64,000 nucleotides of DNA from an uncultured Planctomycetaceae bacterium (GTDB taxonomy: Bacteria > Planctomycetota > Planctomycetia > Pirellulales > Thermoguttaceae): contig CAMJTU010000008.1 of NCBI GenBank assembly GCA_946408825.1, positions 1 through 64,000 on the forward strand. The letters are read 5' to 3'. The notes beneath the pieces were generated by a model that saw nothing but the letters and a program-made list of their open reading frames with translations, was not told where the DNA came from and ran no database searches. Shown here in pieces: positions 45,883 through 53,675 of the stretch. The translations under genes and the position numbers were made by a program. How positions within the stretch are numbered: the first letter of the stretch is position 1; every line of letters begins with the position of its first letter.

Positions 45883-46009
45883 TCGGTCGACGGGCAAGTT
45901 TTTTGCGAAAGGCTTGTTCGTCGAGCGTTGGAAGCGGATTCGGCGCGGTCGATCGTTAGGGCGGTCGGGCGTTGAATCGCAACGATATAACCTATGATGG
46001 GGAAGTGAA

Positions 46010-47923
46010 ATGAATCGATTGAACAAGGCGTCTGCGGGGATTTTTGTCGCGACGTTAATTGCGGGAATCTGCGTCTCTGGGGCTCGCGCCGCCGACAGTC
46101 AGGCGAGCGTTCGCGCGTCGGCGGATCGCGTCGCGAAGACCGTCGCGGGCGAGAATCCGATTCGTCAGGACGCGAAGCGCCTCTATCCCGAGGTGGTCGC
46201 CGAGGTCAACGGCGAAAAGATCACGCTTGCGCAGCTTAAGGCGGAAACGCTTAAGGCGCACGGACAAGACGTGCTTTCCAGAATTCTCAACCGCGCGCTC
46301 GTTCTCGCCGAATGCAAGCGTCAGGGAATCGCCGTGACGCGTTCCGACGTCGACGCGGAAATCGAACGTCTTGCGAAATCGTTCCGTTTGACCAAGAGCC
46401 AATACCTCGAAGTCGTCGAAAAAGATTCGTCGATGGGGTACCAGGAATACGCGGAAGAGGTCGTCTGGCCGCGACTCGCGCTCCAAGAACTCGTCAAGGA
46501 CGAAATCAAACTCACCGACGAGGAACTTGAGGCCGCGTACCTCAAATCCTACGGTCCGTCCGTCGGGCTCCAGATGATCGTCTGCGCGACCCGTGAAAAG
46601 GCGGAAGAGCTTCGCGCTCGCGTCGTCGACGGCGGCGAAGATTTCGGTCAGATTGCCAAAGAAGAGTCGCTCGACGCGATGACGGCCTCCAACAAAGGAC
46701 GCATGCAGCCGATTTTCCACGGAACGCTTGCCGATTCTCAGCTTGAATCGCTCCTCTTCGCGCTCGACGAGGGCGAGGTTTCCGAAGTGATCGGTCCGTA
46801 CGGCCCTCAAGAGCAGTTCGTCATTTTCCATTGCGAAAACCAGTACGATTCCGTCGTGCCCGAGGATCAGATCGCGAAGATCAAGGATCAACTCCAGGTC
46901 CAAGCGAGCGCCGCGAAACTTAAGGGCGCCGCCAACGAACTTTTCGCGAAACTCGGACGCGAAGCGAACGTCGTCAACGTGATCGCCGACCCGGAGCTTA
47001 GCGCGCAGTATCCTAACGTCGCCGCGACGATCGACGGCAAGCCGATCTATCTCGACGCGGTCGTTGAAATGTGCCTGAAGCTCTATGCCGAACAGGATCT
47101 CAGCGCGATGATCTCCATTACGCTCATCCGTCAAGAGTGCAAGAAAGTCGGCGTTACGGTAAGCGACCAAGACGTCGCGACCGACGTCTGGATTCACGCC
47201 GCCGAAACGACGACGCCCCTAGAGGACGGTTCGCCGAATATCAAGGAATATATCCGCGGCGAACTTGAGAAGTACAACTGCAACGAAGAATATTATCGCA
47301 AATCGATCGTCTGGCCCGGCGTCGCGCTCCGTAAACTCTCCGAAGGCATGGTGAAGGTTACCGACGAAGATATCGAAAAGAGCTATGAAGCGAACTTCGG
47401 CGAGAGCGTGCAGTGCCTCGGCATCGTTCTCAACGACGAACGCCGCGCGCGAGAAGTTTGGCAGAAGGCGCGGTCAATGCCGGCTGCTGAGAATCGCACG
47501 CTCGAAGACGTTTTCGGCGAACTCGCTTCGGAATACTCGATCGAACCGGGCGGCAAGCAGATGCGCGGACGCATCGCGCCGATCGTTCATAACGGCGGCT
47601 ATCCTCTGTTGGAAGACGAGGCGTTCTCGTTGAAGCCGGGCGAACTCTCTCAGGTTATTCAGGTCGACGCTTCGACGTTCGTGATTCTATACTGCCAGGA
47701 AATTATCCCGAAACGCGACGTGACGCTCGACGACGTTCGCGATCAGATCGTCTCGAACCTGCGTAAGATGCGCGAAGTCTCGGCCGCCGGCGAATACTAC
47801 GCCAACGTCGCCCAAAACGCGACGATCGTCGACAACATCACGCAGCAGGTCGTCACGCCGCGCCAGAAACGTAACGACGCGCAGCTCACGGCGACTCCCG
47901 CGCCGTCTGAGGTACGCCGCTAA
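46010..47923 (+). CDS. Periplasmic/secreted parvulin-type peptidyl-prolyl isomerase with two PPIC modules
   Basis: 637 residues. A signal peptide (MNRLNKASAGIFVATLIAGI, continuing CVSGARAAD) is followed by a duplicated layout. Each half has a SurA-like helical chaperone part with a '(V/I)NGEKITL / IDGKPIYL' start and RxALVLAECKRQGI / TLIRQECKKVGV helices, then a parvulin domain (about residues 170-290 and 440-600). The parvulin cores are recognisable by DFGQIAKEESLD..., GEVSEVIGPYG, and GELSQVIQVD. It likely helps fold secreted or outer-membrane proteins; in a genome with 5000-residue surface proteins such a chaperone would be useful (inference). The internal duplication of the whole SurA unit is less common than one copy. 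Confidence 0.85.
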   Translation: MNRLNKASAGIFVATLIAGICVSGARAADSQASVRASADRVAKTVAGENPIRQDAKRLYPEVVAEVNGEKITLAQLKAETLKAHGQDVLSRILNRALVLAECKRQGIAVTRSDVDAEIERLAKSFRLTKSQYLEVVEKDSSMGYQEYAEEVVWPRLALQELVKDEIKLTDEELEAAYLKSYGPSVGLQMIVCATREKAEELRARVVDGGEDFGQIAKEESLDAMTASNKGRMQPIFHGTLADSQLESLLFALDEGEVSEVIGPYGPQEQFVIFHCENQYDSVVPEDQIAKIKDQLQVQASAAKLKGAANELFAKLGREANVVNVIADPELSAQYPNVAATIDGKPIYLDAVVEMCLKLYAEQDLSAMISITLIRQECKKVGVTVSDQDVATDVWIHAAETTTPLEDGSPNIKEYIRGELEKYNCNEEYYRKSIVWPGVALRKLSEGMVKVTDEDIEKSYEANFGESVQCLGIVLNDERRAREVWQKARSMPAAENRTLEDVFGELASEYSIEPGGKQMRGRIAPIVHNGGYPLLEDEAFSLKPGELSQVIQVDASTFVILYCQEIIPKRDVTLDDVRDQIVSNLRKMREVSAAGEYYANVAQNATIVDNITQQVVTPRQKRNDAQLTATPAPSEVRR

Positions 47924-47960
47924 ACCGCGCGATTAGACGCCCCGACGCTTGATAAAACAA

Positions 47961-48026
47961 GACCCGCGTGTCGACGCCTCGCCGCCCCCTATTGACGACG
48001 AGGTCTTCCCCAGCGACACGCGGGTC
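47961..48026. repeat. 13-bp perfect inverted repeat with a 40-base loop
   Basis: The arms are GACCCGCGTGTCG (47961-47973) and CGACACGCGGGTC (48014-48026). The loop holds an inner CCTCG/CGAGG pairing. It lies in the 3' region between the convergent PPIase and transglutaminase genes, just ahead of a conventional terminator. Confidence 0.7.
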
Positions 48027-48036
48027 TGCTCCTTTG

Positions 48037-48067
48037 CGCCGTTCCTCGAAAGGGGAACGGCGTTTTT
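48037..48067 (+). terminator. Intrinsic terminator of the PPIase gene
   Basis: The 9-bp stem CGCCGTTCC (48037-48045) / GGAACGGCG (48054-48062) is followed by TTTTT. Confidence 0.9.
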
Positions 48068-48080
48068 GATTGATAAGACG

Positions 48081-49484
48081 TTATTTGCCGTCCGTCTCCT
48101 GAATGAATTGGTATTTCGGATCGGGGCCGCCGTCTTTTACCGTTCCCATAAAGAGTTCCTTAACGTAGAGCTGATCTTCCTTCGGCTCTTCCGGAATGTG
48201 GAACGAGTCGCCCTTTTGGAGAATAACGCGGTCGTCTTGAAGGGAACCGAGCTCTTCCGTTCCCGCGACCTGAGCGGGGAACCAGTAGCCTTGCTTGGCG
48301 TCGTCGGTGAGATAGAATTCCGCCCAGCAGTGTCCGGGAACGCGCACAAGCCGCGCCGGAACGTCGATCGCGCGGCACATCGAGATGAAGAGCGCCGACA
48401 TGTCTTCGCAGTCGCCCTCGTTCGTCTTGAGCGCCGCAAGAGCGCCGCGCATCGGTTTTTCGATCAGAACTTCCTTGTACTGGATATTGCTGCGGACATA
48501 GCGGAGAATCGCGTCGACTTTTTCCCATGCGGATTCGTAATCGCCAGTCGTTTCCTTGGCGAGCGAGCGCACGGTTTTAGCGTTCGACTCCATATATTTG
48601 CTTTCTCGTAGATAGCGCCGAACGTCGGACGGAACTTTTGACGGAATCTGGTAGATTTCCGGTTCCGTCGGAGGCAGAATCGGATAGCGCGTGACCTCAA
48701 AGAGCGCCGAGGCCTGCACGCCGTTTCCGGCGCGAAGTTCGCGCATCTTGAAGACGAGCTGTTTCGCGCCGCCCTCTTTCAACTCGCGATAATCGACTTT
48801 CGCCGATTTCGGGAATTCTTCTTCGAGCGTTCGAACCTTCTGCTCTGGAAATTCCATTGGAATCGGGGCCGAGCCGAAAACGTTGACGCACGTTCCGCCG
48901 GGTTGCGCCTGGAAGATCATGCCGGCGCGATATTTGTGCGAGACGGCGCGACCGAGTCGCGGGCCGCGTCCGTTTTCTCCAATCGCTTTGCCGACGGTTC
49001 CCGAAGCGTCGGACGCTTTCGCGGTCTTGGCGCCGCCTGTCGGATTCGAGACGACGCTCGGCGTCGCCGAACCGCGCGCGGCGGGCGTGCGTCTCGTAGC
49101 GGCGCCGGGCCCTGTTTTAGGCGCCGAAGACGTGTTGTCGGGCGCGACGGACTCGGCTTTGTTCGATTCAGACGCGGTTTCGTCCTCTGGGTCGTCGGCG
49201 TTTTTCGCGTTTTTCACGGACGCGGCGCCGTTCGATTTGGCGTCGGGTTTAACTCGGGATTTCGTCGAAGCGGTCGGCTTCGTCTTTTTATTGTTCTTTG
49301 AATCCGGAGAGACGTTGAACGCGTCGCCGTTTTCGTCGTCGAGCGCGGGCGTCGTTCCTCCTTTTTCGGCGGCGTCGCGCATTCTGCCGAAGCTCGTTTG
49401 CGCGTGAGCGGACGCGACTCCGAGGAGCGCGACAAGAACGAACGCGACGATCTGGAACGCGTGGATTCTCTTCTTCATGGTCAT
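48081..49484 (-). CDS. Secreted transglutaminase-like cysteine protease-fold protein
   Basis: 467 residues from the ATG at 49484 (MTMKKRIHAFQIVAFVLVAL), with AAGGA upstream; ATG 49478 and a longer frame to 49532 are alternatives. A signal peptide ends at HAQ. Residues about 30-190 are Ser/Thr/Ala/Lys-rich and probably disordered. The C-terminal half is a transglutaminase core: the helix with RYVRSNIQYKE, then C359 in EGDCEDMSALF, H385 in GHCWAEFYL, and an Asp about 15 residues later. The Cys-His pair is intact, so it may crosslink or cleave peptides at the cell surface. The target is unknown. Confidence 0.85.
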   Translation of the reverse strand: MTMKKRIHAFQIVAFVLVALLGVASAHAQTSFGRMRDAAEKGGTTPALDDENGDAFNVSPDSKNNKKTKPTASTKSRVKPDAKSNGAASVKNAKNADDPEDETASESNKAESVAPDNTSSAPKTGPGAATRRTPAARGSATPSVVSNPTGGAKTAKASDASGTVGKAIGENGRGPRLGRAVSHKYRAGMIFQAQPGGTCVNVFGSAPIPMEFPEQKVRTLEEEFPKSAKVDYRELKEGGAKQLVFKMRELRAGNGVQASALFEVTRYPILPPTEPEIYQIPSKVPSDVRRYLRESKYMESNAKTVRSLAKETTGDYESAWEKVDAILRYVRSNIQYKEVLIEKPMRGALAALKTNEGDCEDMSALFISMCRAIDVPARLVRVPGHCWAEFYLTDDAKQGYWFPAQVAGTEELGSLQDDRVILQKGDSFHIPEEPKEDQLYVKELFMGTVKDGGPDPKYQFIQETDGK

Positions 49485-49863
49485 TGAAACTTTTCCTTGT
49501 TTAACGCGCGGACGCGGATCGGAATCCTGCACGCGCTGTATTGCTTTTCGACCTAGGACGGCGGATCTTGAGACGTCTTGTTTTTTTAAGGGATATGACG
49601 ACGACGGTTTTTTTATCTATTTTACACAAGACGACGTTTGGACGCTTCTTTATGCTTGACGTCTATCGCAATTTTCTTTAAAACTCCCCCGCAATTTAGT
49701 TGTTTCGCCGCGCACGGCCGACGGTCGAAAAGGTTTGATAATTTAGTAAATTTTTCAAACGTCGGCGTTTCGCAGTTGGGCGGTCGCGTTATAATGGGTC
49801 AAACGCCGGGGTTACGTCGGCGTTTACGATATTATCGAAAAGCTTGGATAGAAAGCAATTTCA
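49485..49863. other. Divergent intergenic region
   Basis: No gene seen. It holds a perfect TATAAT at 49790-49795 facing the alpha/beta hydrolase gene. Nothing else stands out apart from A/T-rich patches at 49590-49660 and 49740-49760. Confidence 0.5.
49790..49795 (+). promoter_or_regulatory. -10 box of the alpha/beta hydrolase gene
   Basis: A perfect TATAAT about 70 bases before the start. No good -35 match is seen at 16-18 bases upstream, so activator dependence is possible. Confidence 0.45.
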
Positions 49864-50721
49864 ATGGAACGCGTTCCAATGAAAAAGTATCTGGTGGACG
49901 ACACGGAATACTACGTCGAAGTGGAGGGATCGGGCCCGATTCTTCTTTTCGCCCACGGGTTCCCCTTCGATTCGAGACTCTTTGTTCCCGTCGCGGAACG
50001 GCTGTCGTCGCGGTTTACGTGCGTCGTTCCCGATCTTCGCGGGTTCGGCAAGACGAAACTCGGCGCGGACGGCCATAACTCCACGGGCTTGCCGCGGGTT
50101 AAGATGGGGCGATTCGCGGACGATCTGGCGATCCTTGCGGCGATTCTTTCCTGTCAGCGACACAACAAGGACGAAAAGATTTTCTTCTGCGGCCTGTCGA
50201 TGGGCGGTTATATTTCGCTCGCGTTCGCGCGGCGCCGTCCGGAACGGCTCGCCGGGTTGATCTTTTGCGATTCCAACGTTACGGCGGACTCGCCCGAGAA
50301 AGCCGCCGATCGAATGGAGATTGCCGCGACGATCGACGCGTTGAAAATACCGGGCTTCGTCGACAATATGATACCGAATCTGCTTTCGCCCGAGACGCTT
50401 AAAAGCCGTCCGGAAGTCGTTTCCGCGCTGCGTGAAATGATGATCAGCCAGACGCCGGACGCGATCGCCGCCGGCTCTAGGGGCATGGCGAAACGTTCTG
50501 ATTCTTCCGACGTCCTTCCGGAGATAGAGGCTCCCGTCCTCGTCCTCGGAGGCGAACACGACAAGCTCTCGCCCCCCGAGGCTCTCGACGGAATCGCCGC
50601 AAAGATTTCCAACGCGAAACGCGCGACGGTTCCTCACGCGGGCCATCTTCCGCCCCTCGAGAATCCCGACGCGTTTGCCCGCGCCGTCGTCGAATGGTAC
50701 GACGCGACTTTTGCCAATTGA
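49864..50721 (+). CDS. Alpha/beta hydrolase
   Basis: 285 residues; a second ATG at 49879 is possible. The alpha/beta hydrolase fold is complete, with HG oxyanion loop (LLFAHGFPFDSR), VPDLRGFGKT, nucleophile elbow CGLSMGG (S112), acid GGEHDKLSPP (D233) and HAGHLPPLE (H261). It resembles small esterases, haloperoxidase-like and BioH/pimeloyl-type enzymes; the substrate is not readable. The top6B gene starts 87 bp downstream on the same strand and may share the transcript. Confidence 0.88.
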   Translation: MERVPMKKYLVDDTEYYVEVEGSGPILLFAHGFPFDSRLFVPVAERLSSRFTCVVPDLRGFGKTKLGADGHNSTGLPRVKMGRFADDLAILAAILSCQRHNKDEKIFFCGLSMGGYISLAFARRRPERLAGLIFCDSNVTADSPEKAADRMEIAATIDALKIPGFVDNMIPNLLSPETLKSRPEVVSALREMMISQTPDAIAAGSRGMAKRSDSSDVLPEIEAPVLVLGGEHDKLSPPEALDGIAAKISNAKRATVPHAGHLPPLENPDAFARAVVEWYDATFAN

Positions 50722-50808
50722 TTTTCCGACCGTTTTTGAAACGATCCCCCACGCGATCCCGAGGGGAAGCGCAACGCCCCTCGGTCGCGTTTTGAAAGGT
50801 TTTCTTCT

Positions 50809-53262
50809 TTGGATATATTCGACTTCGACGCCGCGCTTACCTCTACTCAAGATCAACAGCGAGTTCCAGACGTTCCCTCTGACGAACGCCCTGCTTCCGA
50901 AGCCCCGGAGCCCGTTGAAACGCCTGTGGGCGTCGAGCCTTCCGTTTCTTACGAACGACAAACGCCGCTTTTCGATTTGACCGCCGACGAACGTCCGTCC
51001 GTCGACGAGCCGTCGCGCGACGCGGAAACGCCGGGCGACGGCGCGGCTTCGACCTCCGCGACGGACGAGCCGCCCGTTTCCGAGACGCCGCTCCTTAGCG
51101 TTTCCGCGGAAGAATCGACGGCGCCGACCGCCGTCGCGACCCCGAGCGAGGGCGCGAACTCGAGCGCGGCGCCGAAGCCGACGCCGCGTCGCCGTCGCGC
51201 GGACGCCGCGTCGATGGCGAAGTCGCAGAAGGAGATTTCCGTCAGCGAATTTTTCGCGAAAAACCGTCATCTTCTCGGGTTCGACAATCCCCGTAAAGCG
51301 CTACTGACGACGGTCAAAGAAGCGGTCGACAATTCGCTCGACGCGTGCGAGGAGGCGGGGATTCTCCCGGAGATTTGGGTCAAAATCGAGCGCGTTTCCG
51401 AGAATCGGTTCCGCGTGAGCGTCCAGGACGCCGGGCCGGGAATCGAGCCGAAGCAGATCCCGCTCATTTACGGAAAATTGCTCTACGGTTCGAAGTTTCA
51501 CCGACTGCGTATGAGTCGCGGTCAACAGGGAATCGGGATCAGCGCGGCGGGAATGTACGGGCTGCTCACGACGGGCAAGCCGCTGGAAGCGATTTCTAAG
51601 ACGTCGCCGCGCCGTCCGACGACGCGCTTCATCATCCGCATCGACGCGAAAACGAACACGCCCGAAGTTCTTAACGGCGACGGAAAGGGCGAGTCGATCC
51701 CCGCGAACGAAGAAGGGCGCAAGTATCTCGCGGAACTCGGGCTGGATTGGATTCCCGTCGACAGCGGAACGCGCGTGACGATCGAACTTGAAGCGAAGTA
51801 CGTCCGCGGGCGCGGGAGCGTCGACGAATACCTTGCGCAGACCGCGCTCGCCAATCCTCACGCGACGTTCCACTACACGGATCCCGACGGGCAGAGTTTC
51901 GACTACCCCGCGACGGTGAAGCAGCTTCCCCCCGAGCCGGTGGAGATCAAGCCGCACCCGTACGGAATCGAACTCGGCAAGCTCCTCGACATGACGCGCG
52001 AGACGAAATGCATGTCGACGCGCAAATTCCTCGTCGAGTCCTTCAGCCGCGTTTCGCCCGCGATTGCGACGTCCCTTTGCGAGAAGGCGAAGATTTCCGT
52101 CCGCGCCAACCCGCAGACGCTTACGCGAGAAGACGTCGCGAGGCTCTTTGAAGCGATTTCGCAGACGAAGATTCCGGCGCCGTCGTCCGACTGCGTCGTG
52201 CCGATCGGGGAGCAGAATATCCTCGCGGGGTTGCGTCAGATCGTGCCGGGCGAATTTTTCACGGCGACGACGCGTCCTCCGGCAGTCTATCGGGGCAATC
52301 CGTTCATCGTCGAGGTTGGGCTCGCCTACGGAGGCGGTCCTTCGACGCAGAAAATCACGCGTGAAGCGTTGCAAGAAGCGCTCGCCGAGAGCGACACGCG
52401 CACGATTCGTCAGTTCCTGACCGCGTCCTTCGACGGGATCGGTCCGGACGGCGCGGACAAGATCATCAAGGCGGCGAACATTCGTCCGCGCGTTTCGCCG
52501 GGCAAGATTTCGCCGAAGGAGTTTGAGACGCTTCTTAAAGCGTTGCAGACGCTGAACCTTTCCGAGGGGCAGACGACCGCCGTTTATCGGTACTCGAATC
52601 GCGTTCCGCTCCAGTTCCAATCGAGCGCGTGCGCGATTACGCAGACGATCATGCAGATGAACTGGCGCGCCTACGGGCTGCCGCAGACGCGCGGGCAGTT
52701 GCCGAAGGGGCCGCTGACGATCATGGCGCATTTCGCGAGCGTCTGGGCGCCGTACACGAGCGAATCGAAGGAAGCGCTCGCGTCGTACCCGGAGATTCAG
52801 CGCGAACTTCGGCTGGCGCTACAGACGGTCGGGCGCAAGCTCGGGCTGTTCCTGAAGCGTCGCGAGCGAGTGAAGCAAGAGGGGTCGCGTCGCGCGATCT
52901 TCAAGAGGTATCTTCCGGAGCTTGCGGAGGCGCTGGCGGAGATCAATCGCGGCTCGTTCAGCGAAGAACTCACGCGTCGCCGCGCCGTAGGGCGGCTGAC
53001 GCGCGTCGGCGAGCCGACCGTTCTCGAAGACGGCCGCGTCGTTTCGCCGCAAATTACGCCGACTCCGGAACAGCTCGACGACGCCGTTCGACGCAGCCAG
53101 AATTCGAACGAAATCTACCTCCAACTCTTCAAGGTCGCGACCCAGAAGACCGCGCTCGCCGACGTCCGATACGACGACAGCGGTCAGCGAATCGATCCGA
53201 CCGACTCCGAAGAGGACGAGCTTGAAAACGATTCCGCCGTCGTCATCGTCAAACAAGATTGA
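50809..53262 (+). CDS. top6B: DNA topoisomerase VI subunit B
   Basis: 817 residues with a TTG start that has GAAAGG 9 bases upstream. It is the GHKL ATPase subunit of a type IIB topoisomerase. The Bergerat ATP site is visible: KEAVDNSLDACEEAG (E171, N175), VQDAGPGIEP, and YGSKFHRLRMSRGQQGIGIS, then GTRVTIEL. An H2TH-like middle and transducer region follow (e.g. IPAPSSDCVVPIGEQNIL, GNPFIVEVGLAYGG). The first about 140 residues are acidic, Pro/Ser/Thr-rich and probably disordered; with a charged C-terminal tail this makes the protein far longer than archaeal subunits (about 530). No subunit A gene is adjacent. Topo VI is sporadic in bacteria. Confidence 0.93.
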   Translation: MDIFDFDAALTSTQDQQRVPDVPSDERPASEAPEPVETPVGVEPSVSYERQTPLFDLTADERPSVDEPSRDAETPGDGAASTSATDEPPVSETPLLSVSAEESTAPTAVATPSEGANSSAAPKPTPRRRRADAASMAKSQKEISVSEFFAKNRHLLGFDNPRKALLTTVKEAVDNSLDACEEAGILPEIWVKIERVSENRFRVSVQDAGPGIEPKQIPLIYGKLLYGSKFHRLRMSRGQQGIGISAAGMYGLLTTGKPLEAISKTSPRRPTTRFIIRIDAKTNTPEVLNGDGKGESIPANEEGRKYLAELGLDWIPVDSGTRVTIELEAKYVRGRGSVDEYLAQTALANPHATFHYTDPDGQSFDYPATVKQLPPEPVEIKPHPYGIELGKLLDMTRETKCMSTRKFLVESFSRVSPAIATSLCEKAKISVRANPQTLTREDVARLFEAISQTKIPAPSSDCVVPIGEQNILAGLRQIVPGEFFTATTRPPAVYRGNPFIVEVGLAYGGGPSTQKITREALQEALAESDTRTIRQFLTASFDGIGPDGADKIIKAANIRPRVSPGKISPKEFETLLKALQTLNLSEGQTTAVYRYSNRVPLQFQSSACAITQTIMQMNWRAYGLPQTRGQLPKGPLTIMAHFASVWAPYTSESKEALASYPEIQRELRLALQTVGRKLGLFLKRRERVKQEGSRRAIFKRYLPELAEALAEINRGSFSEELTRRRAVGRLTRVGEPTVLEDGRVVSPQITPTPEQLDDAVRRSQNSNEIYLQLFKVATQKTALADVRYDDSGQRIDPTDSEEDELENDSAVVIVKQD

Positions 53263-53295
53263 CGCCGAGAACGCAAAATCGTCGAGCGCGCCCCC

Positions 53296-53323
53296 TTGTC
53301 AGGAATCGCTAAGACGTTATACT
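53296..53323 (+). promoter_or_regulatory. Promoter of tRNA-Gln(TTG)
   Basis: TTGTCA (53296-53301), a 16-base spacer and TATACT (53318-53323). Transcription would start near 53330, ahead of both the degenerate half-copy and the complete tRNA. Confidence 0.65.
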
Positions 53324-53348
53324 ATGCCCGTTCCTATTATTGGAGCGG

Positions 53349-53384
53349 CATTAACCCGACGGCGTCATGGTAGCGCAAAGGGTT
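53349..53384 (+). pseudogene. Degenerate copy of the tRNA-Gln 5' half
   Basis: It starts GGCATTAACCCGACGGCGTC and repeats the sequence at 53391-53426 (the tRNA-Gln 5' flank, acceptor 5' arm and D-arm) at a 42-base distance, with about five mismatches. It has no anticodon loop or T-arm, so it is not a working tRNA. It sits between the promoter and the real tRNA. Confidence 0.75.
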
Positions 53385-53396
53385 TAAAGCGGCATT

Positions 53397-53467
53397 AACC
53401 CGATGGTGTAATGGTAGCACAAGGGATTTTGGTTCCCTTTGTAGAGGTTCGAATCCTCTTCGGGTTG
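53397..53467 (+). tRNA. tRNA-Gln (anticodon TTG)
   Basis: 71 bases. Acceptor AACCCGA/TCGGGTT, anticodon stem AGGGA/TCCCT with loop TTTTGGT (TTG), T-arm with GGTTCGAATCC, discriminator G, no encoded CCA. It is the second glutamine isoacceptor in this window. Confidence 0.93.
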
Positions 53468-53472
53468 CTCTC

Positions 53473-53508
53473 AGGGCTTTGACGAGATCTCGTCAAGGCC
53501 CTTTTTTC
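53473..53508 (+). terminator. Intrinsic terminator of tRNA-Gln(TTG)
   Basis: AGGGC-T-TTGACGAGA pairs with TCTCGTCAA-G-GCCCT (53473-53502), followed by TTTTT. Confidence 0.88.
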
Positions 53509-53581
53509 ATCGTATCTCCGGCGTTTCCCCCGAGTCAGACGCGTTTTTTGGGGGAGGTCGCTCCTCATTTTTACGCGACGA

Positions 53582-53611
53582 TTGACTTGGCGGGTGGAAA
53601 CGCGACAATAT
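53582..53611 (+). promoter_or_regulatory. Possible promoter of the type IIG enzyme gene
   Basis: TTGACT (53582-53587), an 18-base spacer and CAATAT (53606-53611), a poor -10. The start at 53676 has AGGAG 11 bases upstream. Confidence 0.3.
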
Positions 53612-53675
53612 CCAAGAAGACGCGGGCGTCGCCGCGCAAGAGTCGTCATTCTCAACTAACAGGAGCGCGTCCCAG

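Noticed and set aside
49861..51270. A 469-codon minus-strand frame opposite the hydrolase and top6B genes
   Set aside because: Arg/Gly-rich composition and overlap with two clear genes; an antisense artefact.
53349..53384. A second functional tRNA upstream of tRNA-Gln(TTG)
   Set aside because: Only the 5' half is present; there is no anticodon arm, T-arm or 3' acceptor strand.
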